Shown here: in pieces, positions 1 to 9,158 of the stretch | Numbering within the stretch: the stretch's first letter is position 1 | Layout of the letters: each line of letters starts with the position of its first letter | Assembly (NCBI RefSeq): GCF_000614185.1 | Contig: NZ_BAKM01000004.1 | Span: forward strand, 1-64,000 | Reading direction: 5' to 3' | Length of the DNA stretch: 64,000 nucleotides | Source of the DNA: Phocaeicola sartorii JCM 17136 = DSM 21941 | Lineage (GTDB): Bacteria; Bacteroidota; Bacteroidia; Bacteroidales; Bacteroidaceae | Made by a program: the position numbers and the translations under genes | The notes under the pieces: model-generated | Database searches by the model: none | What the model saw: the letters and a program-made list of their open reading frames with translations, nothing else | Told to the model about the DNA's origin: nothing

Positions 1-2835
1 GTTTCTTTCATCGGTATGGCTACTCAGGAGGTGAGTATCAAAGCCAATTTACAGATATCTTTAAAATCTGACACAGAGGTACTTGACGAAGTAATGGTTG
101 TGGCATACGGCACAGCCAAAAAAGCCTCATTTACCGGGTCTGCTTCTGTTATGAAAGCAGGGGAGATCAGTACACAGAAAGAATCTTTGGTGAAATCACT
201 GGAAGGCAAAGTCGCCGGAGTGCGTGTAGGCGGTTCTACCGGCGATCCCGGTTCGGATCAAAAGATTCTCATTCGCGGTATTGGTTCAATCAACGGATCC
301 ACACAGCCTTTATATGTTGTAGATGGAGTTCCGGTTGTGAACGATGACATGAGTTCCGGTCTGAAATCTCAATCTGTATTATCTTCCATCAACCCCGACG
401 ACATTGCCAGCATGACGATCTTGAAAGATGCGGCGGCAGCTTCATTGTACGGCTCTCGTGCCGCCAATGGCGTTGTCATCATTACAACCAAACAAGGCAA
501 AGAGGGAAAGACCCGCGTCAGCTATGACATGGAAACAGGCTGGACCAGCATGGCTGTCCGCAACCAATATAAAATGATGGATGCCAAAGATACAAAAGAC
601 TATTACTGGCATGCCATTAAAAACTATTTTATAGAATATGCCGGCATGGATGAAGCGACAGCAGCCTCAGCAGCCAATGAGGAAGTGCCCGGCTGGTTCT
701 ATAACTATAACAGCGACACCAATACCGACTGGAAAAAGGAAGTGTACAAAAACGGACTGAATACCAATCATCAGGTTGCTATCAACGGTGGTAATGAAAA
801 GACCCGTTTTTATACCAGCTTTGGATACAACAAAGTAAAAGGTATAGTAAAAGGCAGTGAGTTCGAACGCTATAGCGGTCGTTTGAACCTGGATCATAAA
901 GTAACAAACTGGCTTAGAGTTTCGGCCAAACAAATGATTTCGTTCTCTTCAACTGAAGGATTCCGTGACCAAAACGATCAGTCACAAGGCTTTGGAACAA
1001 CTTCTCCATTGTCCATCATGTTTTCTATGGACCCTACAGCGCCTGTAAAACTGGAAGACGGCTCGTATAATCCAAACGCTTCTTTCAGCTCTAAAATTTC
1101 CAACCCGAATCTGATGTTAGGACAAAAGACAGGACCAAGAGCTGAAACGGTAGCTTCGGACTTGATGCGTAGTATGACTAACTTTGAAGCAGAAGTAACA
1201 CTTCCTTATAATTTCACAGCCCGCACTGTATTGGGATATGACTACATGAATAACAAAGAACGGGAATTCTGGGCACCGGAAAGTGTGAATGGAGAATCAT
1301 TAGGTGGTCTGGGTACACGCTATGATTACACCAACAAGACGCTCACTTCTTCCACAACCCTGAACTATCACAACTCATTTGACAGACACAATGTAAATGC
1401 ATTGGTCGGATATGAAGTGGAAGACCGGTCTTTGAACTATCTGTACGCAAGCGCAAAATCGTATGCTACTGACAAATTGCCCGATTTGGCCAACGGACAA
1501 AGCTACTCGACTTCAAGCAATGTATATGAGGCCGCGATCATGTCCTATTTCGGCAATATCAACTATGACTTCGACAATAAATACTATTTGTCGGCCAGTT
1601 TCCGCCGGGACGGTTCTTCACGTCTGGCAGCAGACAACCGTTGGGCAAACTTCTGGTCTGTATCCGGAGCATGGCGACTGAGCGGCGAAAGCTTCTTGCA
1701 GGACAACCCATTGTTCACAGACTTGAAATTGCGCGTTTCTTACGGTACTAACGGTAACCTGCCGGGTGACTATTTCGGCTACATGGATACTTATTCCACC
1801 AACGGAGGTTACGGAAGCAGTCCGGCCATTTATTGGGGAAATGCCGGAAACACAAAGCTGGGCTGGGAAAAATCTCAGAACTTCAACGTGGGTGTGGACT
1901 GGAATCTGTACAACCGCGTAAACCTGACAGTTGAGTATTATTCCAAACTGACCACAGACTTGCTGTTCCAGACACCGACATCCTATGTGACCGGTTTCTC
2001 AAGCCAATGGCAGAATCTGGGTAAAATGAAGAACCAAGGTGTTGAGTTTACCATCAGCTCTCAAAACGTGGTTACAGAAAACTTCACATGGACTACCGAC
2101 TTGAACTTGACCCGCCAAAGCATTAAAATTAAGGAATTGCCCGACGGAGCAGACGTTCAATATGGTGACGGTAATATGTATTTGCTTCGCGAAGGTGAAT
2201 CCATGCATACATTCTACCTGCCCGAATATATCGGAGTGAACTCTGAAACCGGTTTGGGAGAATTCTGGATTGACCCGGACGATCATTCCAAAGGCGTTAC
2301 CAACTATTACAGCAAAGCTGGAAAAGGTATTGTAGGAAAGGCTGTCCCCGACTGGATGGGTGGTATGACCAACCGATTTACTTATAAGAATTTCGACTTG
2401 TCATTCATGATTTCATTCCAGACAGGCGCAAGTCTGTTTGACTATCCCGGATACTTCCTTACCTACAGTGACGGTGTACATGTGGGCAGTTTCAACATGA
2501 CCGCTGATGTAGCAGGAAATTACTGGACTAAACCGGGCGACAAAGTGGACAATCCCAAACCTATCTATAACAATCCTTATCGTTCAGACCGATTCTCTTC
2601 CAGAACCGTACGTTCCACCGACAATATCCGTATGCGCGACATCACCTTTGGTTATAAGATTCCTGTTTCAAAGAAATACATCAATAACCTGAGAGTTTAT
2701 TTCAAGGCAACCAACCCGTTCTTGATTTATTGTGCTACAAAGGACATAGATCCGGATGTGGATATCAACGGATACCGTCAGACAGACACTCCTCCCACCA
2801 AAGCGTTTATGTTTGGATTGAATTTCGAATTATAA
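1..2835 (+). CDS. SusC/RagA-like TonB-dependent outer-membrane receptor, 5' end missing
   Basis: This is the C-terminal part (about 945 codons) of a TonB-dependent transporter that imports glycans or other nutrients across the outer membrane together with the SusD-like lipoprotein that follows. The reading frame is open to base 1, and the first residues (ending in ATQEVSIKANLQI) look like the end of a carboxypeptidase-regulatory-like domain, so the true start lies upstream. The plug domain follows, with DEVMVVAYG, LYVVDGVPV and DAAAASLYGSRAANGVVIITTK, then a long beta-barrel ending in an aromatic-rich strand (FMFGLNFEL). The gap to the SusD-like gene is 17 bases, so they are one transcription unit. 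No neighbouring enzyme reveals the substrate. The family call is very secure; the substrate is unknown. Confidence 0.95.
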   Translation, partial: VSFIGMATQEVSIKANLQISLKSDTEVLDEVMVVAYGTAKKASFTGSASVMKAGEISTQKESLVKSLEGKVAGVRVGGSTGDPGSDQKILIRGIGSINGSTQPLYVVDGVPVVNDDMSSGLKSQSVLSSINPDDIASMTILKDAAAASLYGSRAANGVVIITTKQGKEGKTRVSYDMETGWTSMAVRNQYKMMDAKDTKDYYWHAIKNYFIEYAGMDEATAASAANEEVPGWFYNYNSDTNTDWKKEVYKNGLNTNHQVAINGGNEKTRFYTSFGYNKVKGIVKGSEFERYSGRLNLDHKVTNWLRVSAKQMISFSSTEGFRDQNDQSQGFGTTSPLSIMFSMDPTAPVKLEDGSYNPNASFSSKISNPNLMLGQKTGPRAETVASDLMRSMTNFEAEVTLPYNFTARTVLGYDYMNNKEREFWAPESVNGESLGGLGTRYDYTNKTLTSSTTLNYHNSFDRHNVNALVGYEVEDRSLNYLYASAKSYATDKLPDLANGQSYSTSSNVYEAAIMSYFGNINYDFDNKYYLSASFRRDGSSRLAADNRWANFWSVSGAWRLSGESFLQDNPLFTDLKLRVSYGTNGNLPGDYFGYMDTYSTNGGYGSSPAIYWGNAGNTKLGWEKSQNFNVGVDWNLYNRVNLTVEYYSKLTTDLLFQTPTSYVTGFSSQWQNLGKMKNQGVEFTISSQNVVTENFTWTTDLNLTRQSIKIKELPDGADVQYGDGNMYLLREGESMHTFYLPEYIGVNSETGLGEFWIDPDDHSKGVTNYYSKAGKGIVGKAVPDWMGGMTNRFTYKNFDLSFMISFQTGASLFDYPGYFLTYSDGVHVGSFNMTADVAGNYWTKPGDKVDNPKPIYNNPYRSDRFSSRTVRSTDNIRMRDITFGYKIPVSKKYINNLRVYFKATNPFLIYCATKDIDPDVDINGYRQTDTPPTKAFMFGLNFEL

Positions 2836-2852
2836 TTTAAAGGAATAACAAA

Positions 2853-4256
2853 ATGAAAAATATATATTTAATTATAGGATTGGCTGCCGGAATCTCATTC
2901 TCTTCCTGCAGTGATTTTCTAGACAAAGCTCCAGGATCGGCCCTCCCGTCTGAAGGAGCTATTACTTCCGTGTTCGATTTGCAGAACGCTGTAAACGGTG
3001 TCGGTTATATCGTTTCGGAAGGCAGAATGACTTATAGCGCCGAGTTTGGAATCTATGCAGACTTGATGTCCGGCAATTTTAAAGTAATCAGAGACTACGG
3101 ACAATCAAGCCCCATATCTTATTATGCTATGACTAAAAACGACGCATTGCCCGACTATGGTTATTATTACTATTACAAGGCTTTGGCCAATGCGAACAAG
3201 GCATTGAGCTATCTGGACAATGTAACCGGTGATGAAACTCAGATCAAGAATCTGCACGGGCAATTATTGGCATGGAGAGGACTGCTTCACTTTGATTTGG
3301 CAAGAATGTTCTGCCATATCCCGACGACGGTATCCAATCTTGATGAAGCCAACTCCGGTCTGGTATTGTCAACCGAGGCGTTCGAAGCCGATTACAAAGG
3401 AAGCCGTTCTACTTTGAAGCAGACTTATGACCAGATTATCCAGGACTTGACGGATGCCCTGCCCCTGTTGTCTAAATCCAAGAGCACCGGTTATCTCAAT
3501 TATTACGGTGCCTTGGCATTAAGAGCACGCGCTTACCTATATTACGGCAAGAACGATCTGGCTTTAGCTGATGCAAAAGCAATTATCGAAAGCGGCGCAT
3601 ACAATTTGTATTCTAGAGCCGAATACCCCAATGTATGGGTACAGGAAGGCACGGCCGAATCAATATTCGAGCTGTTGATTACAGATAATTACAATGCGCA
3701 ACGTAATTCATTGGGATATTATACAGACGCCACTGGTTATCCGGAATGCGGTTTCAATACAGACAGCGAATTGTTCAAGTATCTAAAAAACAATTCTCAA
3801 GACATTCGCAGCACCTTGATCAAAGATCAGACCGCGGCTTCTTACAAAACTTCCGCAGGATATTATCCAGCCAAATATCCGGGCCGTAATGGCAGCATTT
3901 ACGTGAACAATCCTAAAATCATCCGTTTGTCCGAGATCTATCTGATCGCTGCAGAAGCCGCTTATCATTTATCGGGAGGGGATGCTGCCGCAATTTACCT
4001 GAATACGATCCGAAAAAACCGTATCGAAGGTTATGAAGATGTAAGCAGTGTGACATTGGAGGATATTCTTTTTGAGTATGAAAAAGAGTTGTTTGCCGAG
4101 AATCAGACCACATTCGCATATTGGAGAAACAAGAAAAGTGTCACTCCGGCCATGATTACAGATGTGATCAATTACAATGATTATCGGACTATCATGCCTA
4201 TTCCTCAACGCGAAATAGACTTGAACAGTGCTTTAATTCAAAATCCTCAATATTGA
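2853..4256 (+). CDS. SusD/RagB-like outer-membrane glycan-binding lipoprotein
   Basis: This is the surface lipoprotein partner of the upstream SusC-like transporter; such proteins cap the transporter and bind its ligand. The N-terminus is a lipoprotein signal peptide with the lipobox FSSC, acylated Cys at residue 19, followed by SDFLDKAPGSALPSEG, the usual SusD opening. TPR-like helices follow (ALALRARAYLYYG, LSEIYLIAAEAAYHLSG), and the C-terminus MPIPQREIDLNSALIQNPQY is the typical RagB/SusD ending. Length (467 residues) is normal to slightly short. It starts 17 bases after the SusC-like gene and is followed by a strong terminator, so the pair ends the operon. Confidence 0.95.
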   Translation: MKNIYLIIGLAAGISFSSCSDFLDKAPGSALPSEGAITSVFDLQNAVNGVGYIVSEGRMTYSAEFGIYADLMSGNFKVIRDYGQSSPISYYAMTKNDALPDYGYYYYYKALANANKALSYLDNVTGDETQIKNLHGQLLAWRGLLHFDLARMFCHIPTTVSNLDEANSGLVLSTEAFEADYKGSRSTLKQTYDQIIQDLTDALPLLSKSKSTGYLNYYGALALRARAYLYYGKNDLALADAKAIIESGAYNLYSRAEYPNVWVQEGTAESIFELLITDNYNAQRNSLGYYTDATGYPECGFNTDSELFKYLKNNSQDIRSTLIKDQTAASYKTSAGYYPAKYPGRNGSIYVNNPKIIRLSEIYLIAAEAAYHLSGGDAAAIYLNTIRKNRIEGYEDVSSVTLEDILFEYEKELFAENQTTFAYWRNKKSVTPAMITDVINYNDYRTIMPIPQREIDLNSALIQNPQY

Positions 4257-4316
4257 TAGAGGCAACATGAAGTGACCTTGAAAAGTCAGACAATTCAAAC
4301 AGTTTCCTGTTATATA

Positions 4317-4347
4317 GAAAGAGTCCGGTATCACGCCGGACTCTTTC
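4317..4347 (+). terminator. Rho-independent terminator after the SusC/SusD pair
   Basis: A perfect 12-bp stem, GAAAGAGTCCGG paired with CCGGACTCTTTC, encloses a 7-base loop 60 bases after the SusD-like stop. The run of T on the plus strand is weak, but the stem is strong and its sequence would also fold on the other strand for the convergent HAD gene. Confidence 0.75.
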
Positions 4348-4453
4348 ATTTTCTGCACACTCCATCTATTCATCCTCCACCTCCATGAAGGCTTCGGAAT
4401 TTCCCTGTTGATGCAGCATGAAAAATTCCGCCGCATATCCTTTTCATGTATGA

Positions 4454-5142
4454 TTATAGAAAGGATTCCACTTCCTTCCAGTCCTTCATATCGAAACTCG
4501 GCCTGAAAGGTAAAGAGGCCTCTTTCTTTATATTATAATAAATAGAACCATCCCCACATTCTCCGCCCCTGCTACATCATTCTTCCAGTTATCGCCTATC
4601 ATCAAAGAAGTTTTCAATTCCGACTGGGTAGCCGACATGGCAAAATAAAAGATTTCCGGATAAGGCTTCAGCACTCCTATGTCTTCAGACAGAATAATCT
4701 TCTTGAAATATTCTCCCACTCCCGCTGAACGCATCTTCTGTTCCTGCAATTCCCGGAAGCCATTGGAAAGGATGTACAAATCATATCTGGAAGCCAGATA
4801 CTCCAACGCCTCGCGTGCATGGGGCATCAGTTTCTTCTTATAAATAATATCAGCAAAGAAGTTTTCAGAATAGGCTTTTACCAATGCTTTATCATCCACA
4901 CCCACTTGCAGCAGGGGATAAGAGAAACGTTGAATGTTCAACTCCTCCTTGGTTATTTTACGGTTTCCGTACTCCTCCCATAACGTCACATTCCGCGCTT
5001 CATAAATCTCATAGAAATGTTCAAAAGAACGAAAATAACGGTCGAAATGATACTTATCATACATATCTTGAAAGGTATCACGGGCATTTTCGGAAAAAGC
5101 CCACACCGTATCATCCAAGTCAATGAATATACTTTTGTACAT
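4454..5142 (-). CDS. yjjG: YjjG-type HAD family pyrimidine nucleotidase, frame interrupted near the 3' end
   Basis: A haloacid-dehalogenase phosphatase, probably a house-cleaning 5'-nucleotidase for non-canonical pyrimidine nucleotides. The protein opens MYKSIFIDLDDTVWAF, with the DxD pair at residues 8 and 10; later come ILSNGF (motif II), the Lys before PYPEIF (motif III) and MIGDNWKNDVAGA (motif IV). ATG at 5142 is chosen; a TTG two codons upstream is less likely. As written the frame stops at 4528 after ENVGMVLFIII. Restoring one G in the pair at 4548-4549 gives ENVGMGSIYYNIKKE and continues to a stop at 4454 with the expected ending LPFRPSFDMKDWKEVESFL, 229 residues in all. A sequencing error is the simplest explanation. 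Confidence 0.85.
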
Positions 5143-5219
5143 ACACAAATAAACAGATTAAAAAAGGGTTGTATCCACTCATGGCACAACCCTTTCACAA
5201 AACAATCATTCAATATCTC

Positions 5220-6068
5220 TTATTTCACCTGAATAACAAGATAGCGTGACACGCTCCAGAATTCAGTAGGATTCGTAATCTTCAAAGTCAGCTGGCCTTT
5301 CGCATCCTTCACCAGTTCGTATGAGCCAGCCGGATGAGTGGTCAACAATTCAGCACGTTTGGAATACAACTTGATTTCCTTGTCGGTACGGATGTCAATC
5401 TGAGTGAAATAATCCTTGTTGAAGTCCGCACTTTTCAGTACATCCCCTTTTTCAAGAATCTTCTGGTCCTTCAATTCAGATTTTGTTCCAAAAACAAACC
5501 AAGCAGCATTCAGTGCCTTATCCTGGCTGGCTACAGTAGCTGCTTTCGCTTCATTTTCAGCAGTCAGTTCACTTACATTCTGGTTCAAACCGGCCACAGC
5601 ATCATCCAGTTCAGCGATACGGATGTTCTTTGAAGCCAATTCAGCCTGCAGTGTTTCAATCTGCTGCTGCTTAGCCTCCAGTTCCTTAGTCAGGTTGGCA
5701 ATGGCTTTCTTCAACTGAGCGGAATTGTACTGGCTGTTCTTCAACTGTTTTTCCAGTTTCGCGATTTGCTCACGGTTTGCCTGCAATTTCTCACTGATGA
5801 AACGGATATCTTCTTTTATCTTGTCAGCATTGTTCTCACGGATAGAGCCACTCTGCAAGTCCACACGGTTTTCAGCCTCGTTTATCAGACGGAAACCTTC
5901 CTGCACTTCATTGAACGCACCCATGATATCATCTAATTCAGCATTTCTGTTTGACAGTTCCACCATCAAAGAGTCATTTTGAGCCTTCAAGGCATCTTTC
6001 TGAGCTCCATTACCGCATGAGGTCAATAAAGCTACAGATAACAGCGATAAAAATACTAGTTTTTTCAT
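5220..6068 (-). CDS. Coiled-coil lipoprotein of unknown function
   Basis: Predicted membrane-anchored periplasmic lipoprotein of 282 residues. The signal peptide MKKLVFLSLLSVALLTSC gives an acylated Cys at residue 18. Residues about 25-175 are a long alpha-helical coiled coil rich in E, K, Q, N and A (for example LEAKQQQIETLQAELASKN), with a region resembling Lpp-type heptads. The C-terminal 85 residues form a compact domain with FGTKSELKDQKIL and the ending FWSVSRYLVIQVK. It lies 28 bases downstream of rsmI on the same strand and could be cotranscribed. I do not recognise a specific function; similar lipoproteins are common in Bacteroides and are annotated as hypothetical. Confidence 0.85.
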   Translation of the reverse strand: MKKLVFLSLLSVALLTSCGNGAQKDALKAQNDSLMVELSNRNAELDDIMGAFNEVQEGFRLINEAENRVDLQSGSIRENNADKIKEDIRFISEKLQANREQIAKLEKQLKNSQYNSAQLKKAIANLTKELEAKQQQIETLQAELASKNIRIAELDDAVAGLNQNVSELTAENEAKAATVASQDKALNAAWFVFGTKSELKDQKILEKGDVLKSADFNKDYFTQIDIRTDKEIKLYSKRAELLTTHPAGSYELVKDAKGQLTLKITNPTEFWSVSRYLVIQVK

Positions 6069-6096
6069 TTGCTTTACTTTTTAAGTTTATTCATTT

Positions 6097-6771
6097 TTAG
6101 TCCTCTTTCCCACCAAGTATAATTACGATTTCACCTCGCGGCTCGTTTTGAGTGAAATGCGCTATAACTTCAGTTAATGTGCCCCGAACACTTTCTTCGT
6201 GAATTTTCGAAATCTCACGACATACGGAAACAGGCCTTCCGGCACCGAAAAACTCGGCAAATTGAGTTAAGGTTTTCACTAAACGGTAGGGTGATTCATA
6301 AAATATCATCGTCCGCTTTTCTTCTTGCAAAGAAGTCAGGCGGGTTACTCTTCCCTTTTTTTGTGGCAGGAATCCTTCAAAGCAAAAACGCTCGTCAGGC
6401 AGACCCGACGCCACCAGCGCGGGTACAAAAGCGGTAGCTCCAGGCAGGCATTGCACTTCAATGTCATTCTTCACACACTCGCGCACGATCAAAAATCCGG
6501 GATCAGAAATACCAGGAGTTCCGGCATCAGATATTAAAGCAACGGTTTCGCCCGCTTTGATACGATTCACAATACCTTCCACTGTTTTATGCTCATTAAA
6601 CTTATGATGAGACTGCATGGCGTTCTTAATTTCAAAATGCTTCAAAAGAATGCCCGAAGTACGTGTGTCTTCGGCCAATATCAAATCGGCCTCTTTCAAC
6701 ACACGGATGGCACGGAAAGTCATATCTTCCAAATTTCCTACAGGAGTAGGTACGACATACAGTTTTCCCAT
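6097..6771 (-). CDS. rsmI: 16S rRNA (cytidine(1402)-2'-O)-methyltransferase RsmI
   Basis: A SAM-dependent tetrapyrrole-methylase-fold enzyme that 2'-O-methylates C1402 of 16S rRNA in the ribosomal P site. The protein opens MGKLYVVPTPVGNLEDMTFRAIRVL, contains the hallmark LAEDTRTSGILLKHF, the glycine-rich cofactor loop LISDAGTPGISDPG, and LPGATAFVPALVASGLP. The ending GEIVIILGGKED is typical and gives 224 residues. ATG at 6771 is chosen because RsmI proteins begin just before VVPTPVGN; a longer reading frame to 6843 would add an unrelated leader that overlaps the promoter. It is divergent from tdk. Confidence 0.95.
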   Translation of the reverse strand: MGKLYVVPTPVGNLEDMTFRAIRVLKEADLILAEDTRTSGILLKHFEIKNAMQSHHKFNEHKTVEGIVNRIKAGETVALISDAGTPGISDPGFLIVRECVKNDIEVQCLPGATAFVPALVASGLPDERFCFEGFLPQKKGRVTRLTSLQEEKRTMIFYESPYRLVKTLTQFAEFFGAGRPVSVCREISKIHEESVRGTLTEVIAHFTQNEPRGEIVIILGGKED

Positions 6772-6799
6772 AAAACAAACACATTCTGTTATAACGGAA

Positions 6800-6807
6800 C
6801 AAATGTA
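6800..6807 (-). promoter_or_regulatory. Promoter -7 box for rsmI
   Basis: On the minus strand this reads TACATTTG, a match to the Bacteroides -7 consensus TAnnTTTG, 29 bases before the rsmI start codon. The -33 element upstream is poorly conserved. Confidence 0.5.
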
Positions 6808-6933
6808 GAAAGAAATTACATGCATAAAGTTAATTGCCCCCATTATTTAACAGATGTTGCACTTTAGTTTAACATTATATCTTTTATTAATAAATTTCCG
6901 AGTGAAAATAGTCCTTTTTCAAGGTACAAGTCG

Positions 6934-6941
6934 TACATTTG
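6934..6941 (+). promoter_or_regulatory. Promoter -7 box for tdk
   Basis: TACATTTG matches the Bacteroides TAnnTTTG -7 box and lies 35 bases before the chosen tdk start. No clear TTTG is seen at -33. The box argues against the longer reading frame that begins at 6854, since that frame runs through it. Confidence 0.5.
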
Positions 6942-6976
6942 TACCCAGAATTAATCTATATTGTTATATCGAAATT

Positions 6977-7576
6977 ATGGTAGTTTTTTCAGAAGACCAC
7001 ATCCAGGAAACGCGTAGAAGAGGAAGAATAGAGGTAATATGCGGTTCGATGTTCTCAGGCAAGACCGAGGAACTGATCCGTCGTTTAAAAAGAGCAAAGT
7101 TTGCCCGTCAACGGGTTGAAATATTCAAACCGGCCATGGACACACGCTATTCGGAAGAAGAAGTCGTATCACATGACAGCAATTCCATTGCATCCACTCC
7201 CATCGACTCTTCCGCCAGCATCTTGCTTTTCTCATCAGACAAAGACGTGGTGGGAATAGACGAGGCCCAATTCTTTGATGAAGGTCTGGTTGATGTTTGC
7301 AATCAGTTGGCTGACAATGGCATACGAGTCATCGTAGCCGGATTGGACATGGATTTTAAAAGGATTCCTTTTGGTCCTATTCCTGCCCTGCTGGCTATTG
7401 CGGACGAAGTAACCAAAGTCCACGCCATTTGTGTGAAATGTGGAAATCTGGCATACGCCACCCACCGGATCACCAAAAGCGAAAAGCGGGTTTTATTGGG
7501 CGAAAAGGCAGACTACGAGCCACTTTGCCGGGCCTGCTATATGGAAGCTTTGAAAGAGGAAAGTGAAAATAAATAA
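6977..7576 (+). CDS. tdk: Thymidine kinase, type II
   Basis: Phosphorylates thymidine to dTMP in the pyrimidine salvage pathway. The P-loop GSMFSGKT is at residues 23-30, the Walker-B-like segment [11 protein letters not shown] follows, then [22 protein letters not shown] (lasso region) and the zinc-binding cysteines CVKCG and CRAC. The start at 6977 ([30 protein letters not shown]) gives 199 residues, the usual family length; the upstream extension in the same frame is rejected because it would cross the promoter. The gene ends 10 bases before the next gene's start on the same strand, so the two are probably cotranscribed. Confidence 0.95.
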   Translation: MVVFSEDHIQETRRRGRIEVICGSMFSGKTEELIRRLKRAKFARQRVEIFKPAMDTRYSEEEVVSHDSNSIASTPIDSSASILLFSSDKDVVGIDEAQFFDEGLVDVCNQLADNGIRVIVAGLDMDFKRIPFGPIPALLAIADEVTKVHAICVKCGNLAYATHRITKSEKRVLLGEKADYEPLCRACYMEALKEESENK

Positions 7577-7586
7577 CAGACGCCTT

Positions 7587-8723
7587 ATGCAGCAGAAAAA
7601 AATAACATTCGACAGCTTTATCCGCGGGATACTGACGGCAGTTGTCATTATCGGCATTCTATATTTGGTAAAACGGCTCAGCGGAGTGTTGCTCCCCTTT
7701 TTCGTGGCATGGCTTATTGCCTACCTTATCTATCCGATGGTTATTTTCTTCCAGCACAAGCTGCGTCTGAAGAACCGGGTAATCTCCATATTTGTTGTTT
7801 TATTAACCTTGGCATCTATCCTGACCTTGGCATTTATAGGACTTGTCCCCCCTATCATCGAAGAATTCGGTAAACTGAAAGAACTGCTTACCGATTATTT
7901 TGTGGAAGGTTCCAAGCAAGCGGCCATTCCCGGCACTGTGGCCAACTTCATAAAAGAGCATATAGATATGCTGAAAATACATGAAGCACTGAACGAAAAC
8001 AATTTCGCGAACACCATGCGCAATGTACTTCCGCAAGTATGGGCATTGCTGACCCAGTCCGTCAATATTGTGGTCAGTGTATTTACCTCATTCATCATCC
8101 TGCTTTACACCTTTTTTATTTTATTGGATTATGAAGCCATCGCACGAGGATGGATCAAGCTGGTTCCTATCAAGCATCGTGAAATGACAGTACGCATCGT
8201 CACCGATGTGCAAGATGGCATGAACAAATATTTCCGCGGCCAGGCGTTTGTCGCTTTTTGTGTAGGAATTTTGTTCAGCATAGGTTTTCTTATCATTGAT
8301 TTCCCACTGGCTATCGGTTTCGGCCTGTTTATCGGACTTCTCAATATGGTACCTTATCTTCAGCTCATCGCTTTCATCCCCACCATCCTGCTAGCCTTAC
8401 TGAAAGCAGCTGATACGGGAGAGAATTTCTGGTGGATATTATTTTGCGCCTTTTTGGTGTTCTGCATCGTGCAAATCATACAAGACGCGCTGATCGTGCC
8501 GAAAGTTATGGGAAAAATCACCGGCCTGAATCCTGCCATCATTTTATTATCCCTCTCCGTCTGGGGAGCGTTAATGGGAATTGTAGGAATGATTATCGCT
8601 TTACCTTGTACCAGTTTAATGCTTTCTTACTATCAAAGGTATATACGGATAAAAGAAAAAGAATTTTCCGAAAGGACAGAAACAACTGATAATCAACAGA
8701 TAGATAAATCAGAAGAAAAATAA
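7587..8723 (+). CDS. AI-2E family (YhhT/PerM-like) membrane permease
   Basis: An inner-membrane protein of the AI-2 exporter/PerM superfamily; the transported substrate is uncertain because members include Na+/H+ antiporters and autoinducer exporters. About eight hydrophobic segments are visible, beginning with ILTAVVIIGILYLVKRL and LLPFFVAWLIAYLIYP. The conserved late block includes FPLAIGFGLFIGLLNMVPYLQ, PKVMGKITGLNPAIILLSLSVWGALMGIVGMIIALP. A polar tail rich in E, K and T ends the protein (378 residues). ATG at 7587 is preferred over a GTG at 7563 that would overlap tdk, since MQQKKITFDSF matches the usual opening of the family in this group. Confidence 0.88.
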   Translation: MQQKKITFDSFIRGILTAVVIIGILYLVKRLSGVLLPFFVAWLIAYLIYPMVIFFQHKLRLKNRVISIFVVLLTLASILTLAFIGLVPPIIEEFGKLKELLTDYFVEGSKQAAIPGTVANFIKEHIDMLKIHEALNENNFANTMRNVLPQVWALLTQSVNIVVSVFTSFIILLYTFFILLDYEAIARGWIKLVPIKHREMTVRIVTDVQDGMNKYFRGQAFVAFCVGILFSIGFLIIDFPLAIGFGLFIGLLNMVPYLQLIAFIPTILLALLKAADTGENFWWILFCAFLVFCIVQIIQDALIVPKVMGKITGLNPAIILLSLSVWGALMGIVGMIIALPCTSLMLSYYQRYIRIKEKEFSERTETTDNQQIDKSEEK

Positions 8724-8745
8724 TTCAAAAAAAGAAAGCAATATA

Positions 8746-8777
8746 TTTGCATGTTTCATATTAAACGTCTACCTTTG
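8746..8777 (+). promoter_or_regulatory. Promoter of the tRNA-Lys gene
   Basis: TTTG at 8746-8749 and TACCTTTG at 8770-8777 are separated by exactly 20 bases, an excellent Bacteroides sigma-ABfr promoter. It ends 37 bases before the tRNA. Confidence 0.75.
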
Positions 8778-8814
8778 CACTCGCAATTCGGAAGAATAGC
8801 AATAATAAAGGATT

Positions 8815-8887
8815 GATTCGCTAGCTCAGCAGGTAGAGCACAACACTTTTAATGTTGGGGTCTTGGGTTCGAGCCCCAAGCGGATCA
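8815..8887 (+). tRNA. tRNA-Lys (anticodon TTT)
   Basis: The cloverleaf folds by hand: acceptor GATTCGC (8815-8821) with GCGGATC (8880-8886) including one G-T pair and discriminator A at 8887; D arm GCTC/GAGC; anticodon stem CAACA/TGTTG around loop CTTTTAA with anticodon TTT at 8848-8850; variable loop of five; T arm TTGGG/CCCAA with loop TTCGAGC. CCA is not encoded. The 3' end is the attachment site of the element that follows, and the integration leaves the tRNA sequence complete. Confidence 0.97.
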
Positions 8888-8888
8888 C
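8875..8888 (+). repeat. attL: left attachment site inside tRNA-Lys
   Basis: CCCAAGCGGATCAC, comprising the end of the T stem, the acceptor 3' strand, the discriminator and one further base. The identical 14 bases occur at 15493. After this copy the sequence changes to TGAAACGC, taken as the element's own DNA. Confidence 0.85.
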
Positions 8889-8922
8889 TGAAACGCTGGA
8901 CAGAAATGGACAGTAAATGTAC

Positions 8923-8958
8923 AACTCCTACAATATCAAGGTATTGTAGGAGTTTTTC
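8923..8958 (+). terminator. Terminator just inside the left end of the element
   Basis: A perfect 13-bp stem (AACTCCTACAATA with TATTGTAGGAGTT) with a six-base loop is followed by TTTTC. The element brings this terminator along, so it replaces the displaced native terminator of tRNA-Lys and insulates the integrase from tRNA transcription. Confidence 0.85.
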
Positions 8959-8972
8959 TTTGTATAATGTCT

Positions 8973-9057
8973 GTGACCTAAGACATGAAAAGGTCACAAA
9001 AAGACACACTTTCGTGACCAATTCGTGACCTGTCCACCCTCTAAGATTTTAGGTCAC
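8973..9057. promoter_or_regulatory. Cluster of five GTGACC/GGTCAC sites before the integrase
   Basis: The hexamer GTGACC, or its complement GGTCAC, occurs at 8973, 8992, 9014, 9025 and 9052, five times in 85 bases, between attL and the integrase gene. Mixed orientations and closeness to attL fit arm-type binding sites for the integrase or an excisionase, or operators of an element regulator. The role is inferred from position only. Confidence 0.55.
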
Positions 9058-9158
9058 GGAATGTCCAAAATTGACGGTTTGTTGTCTTGATTTGTCCGTA
9101 CTGCAAATATCTCATTTTCAGTTCATCAATTTAAGTTTGTAACTAAAAAAAAGAGATT

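Noticed and set aside
5143-5148. Earlier TTG start for the HAD phosphatase
   Set aside because: HAD proteins of this type start right before the nucleophile strand; ATG at 5142 gives the normal opening MYKSIFIDLDDT.
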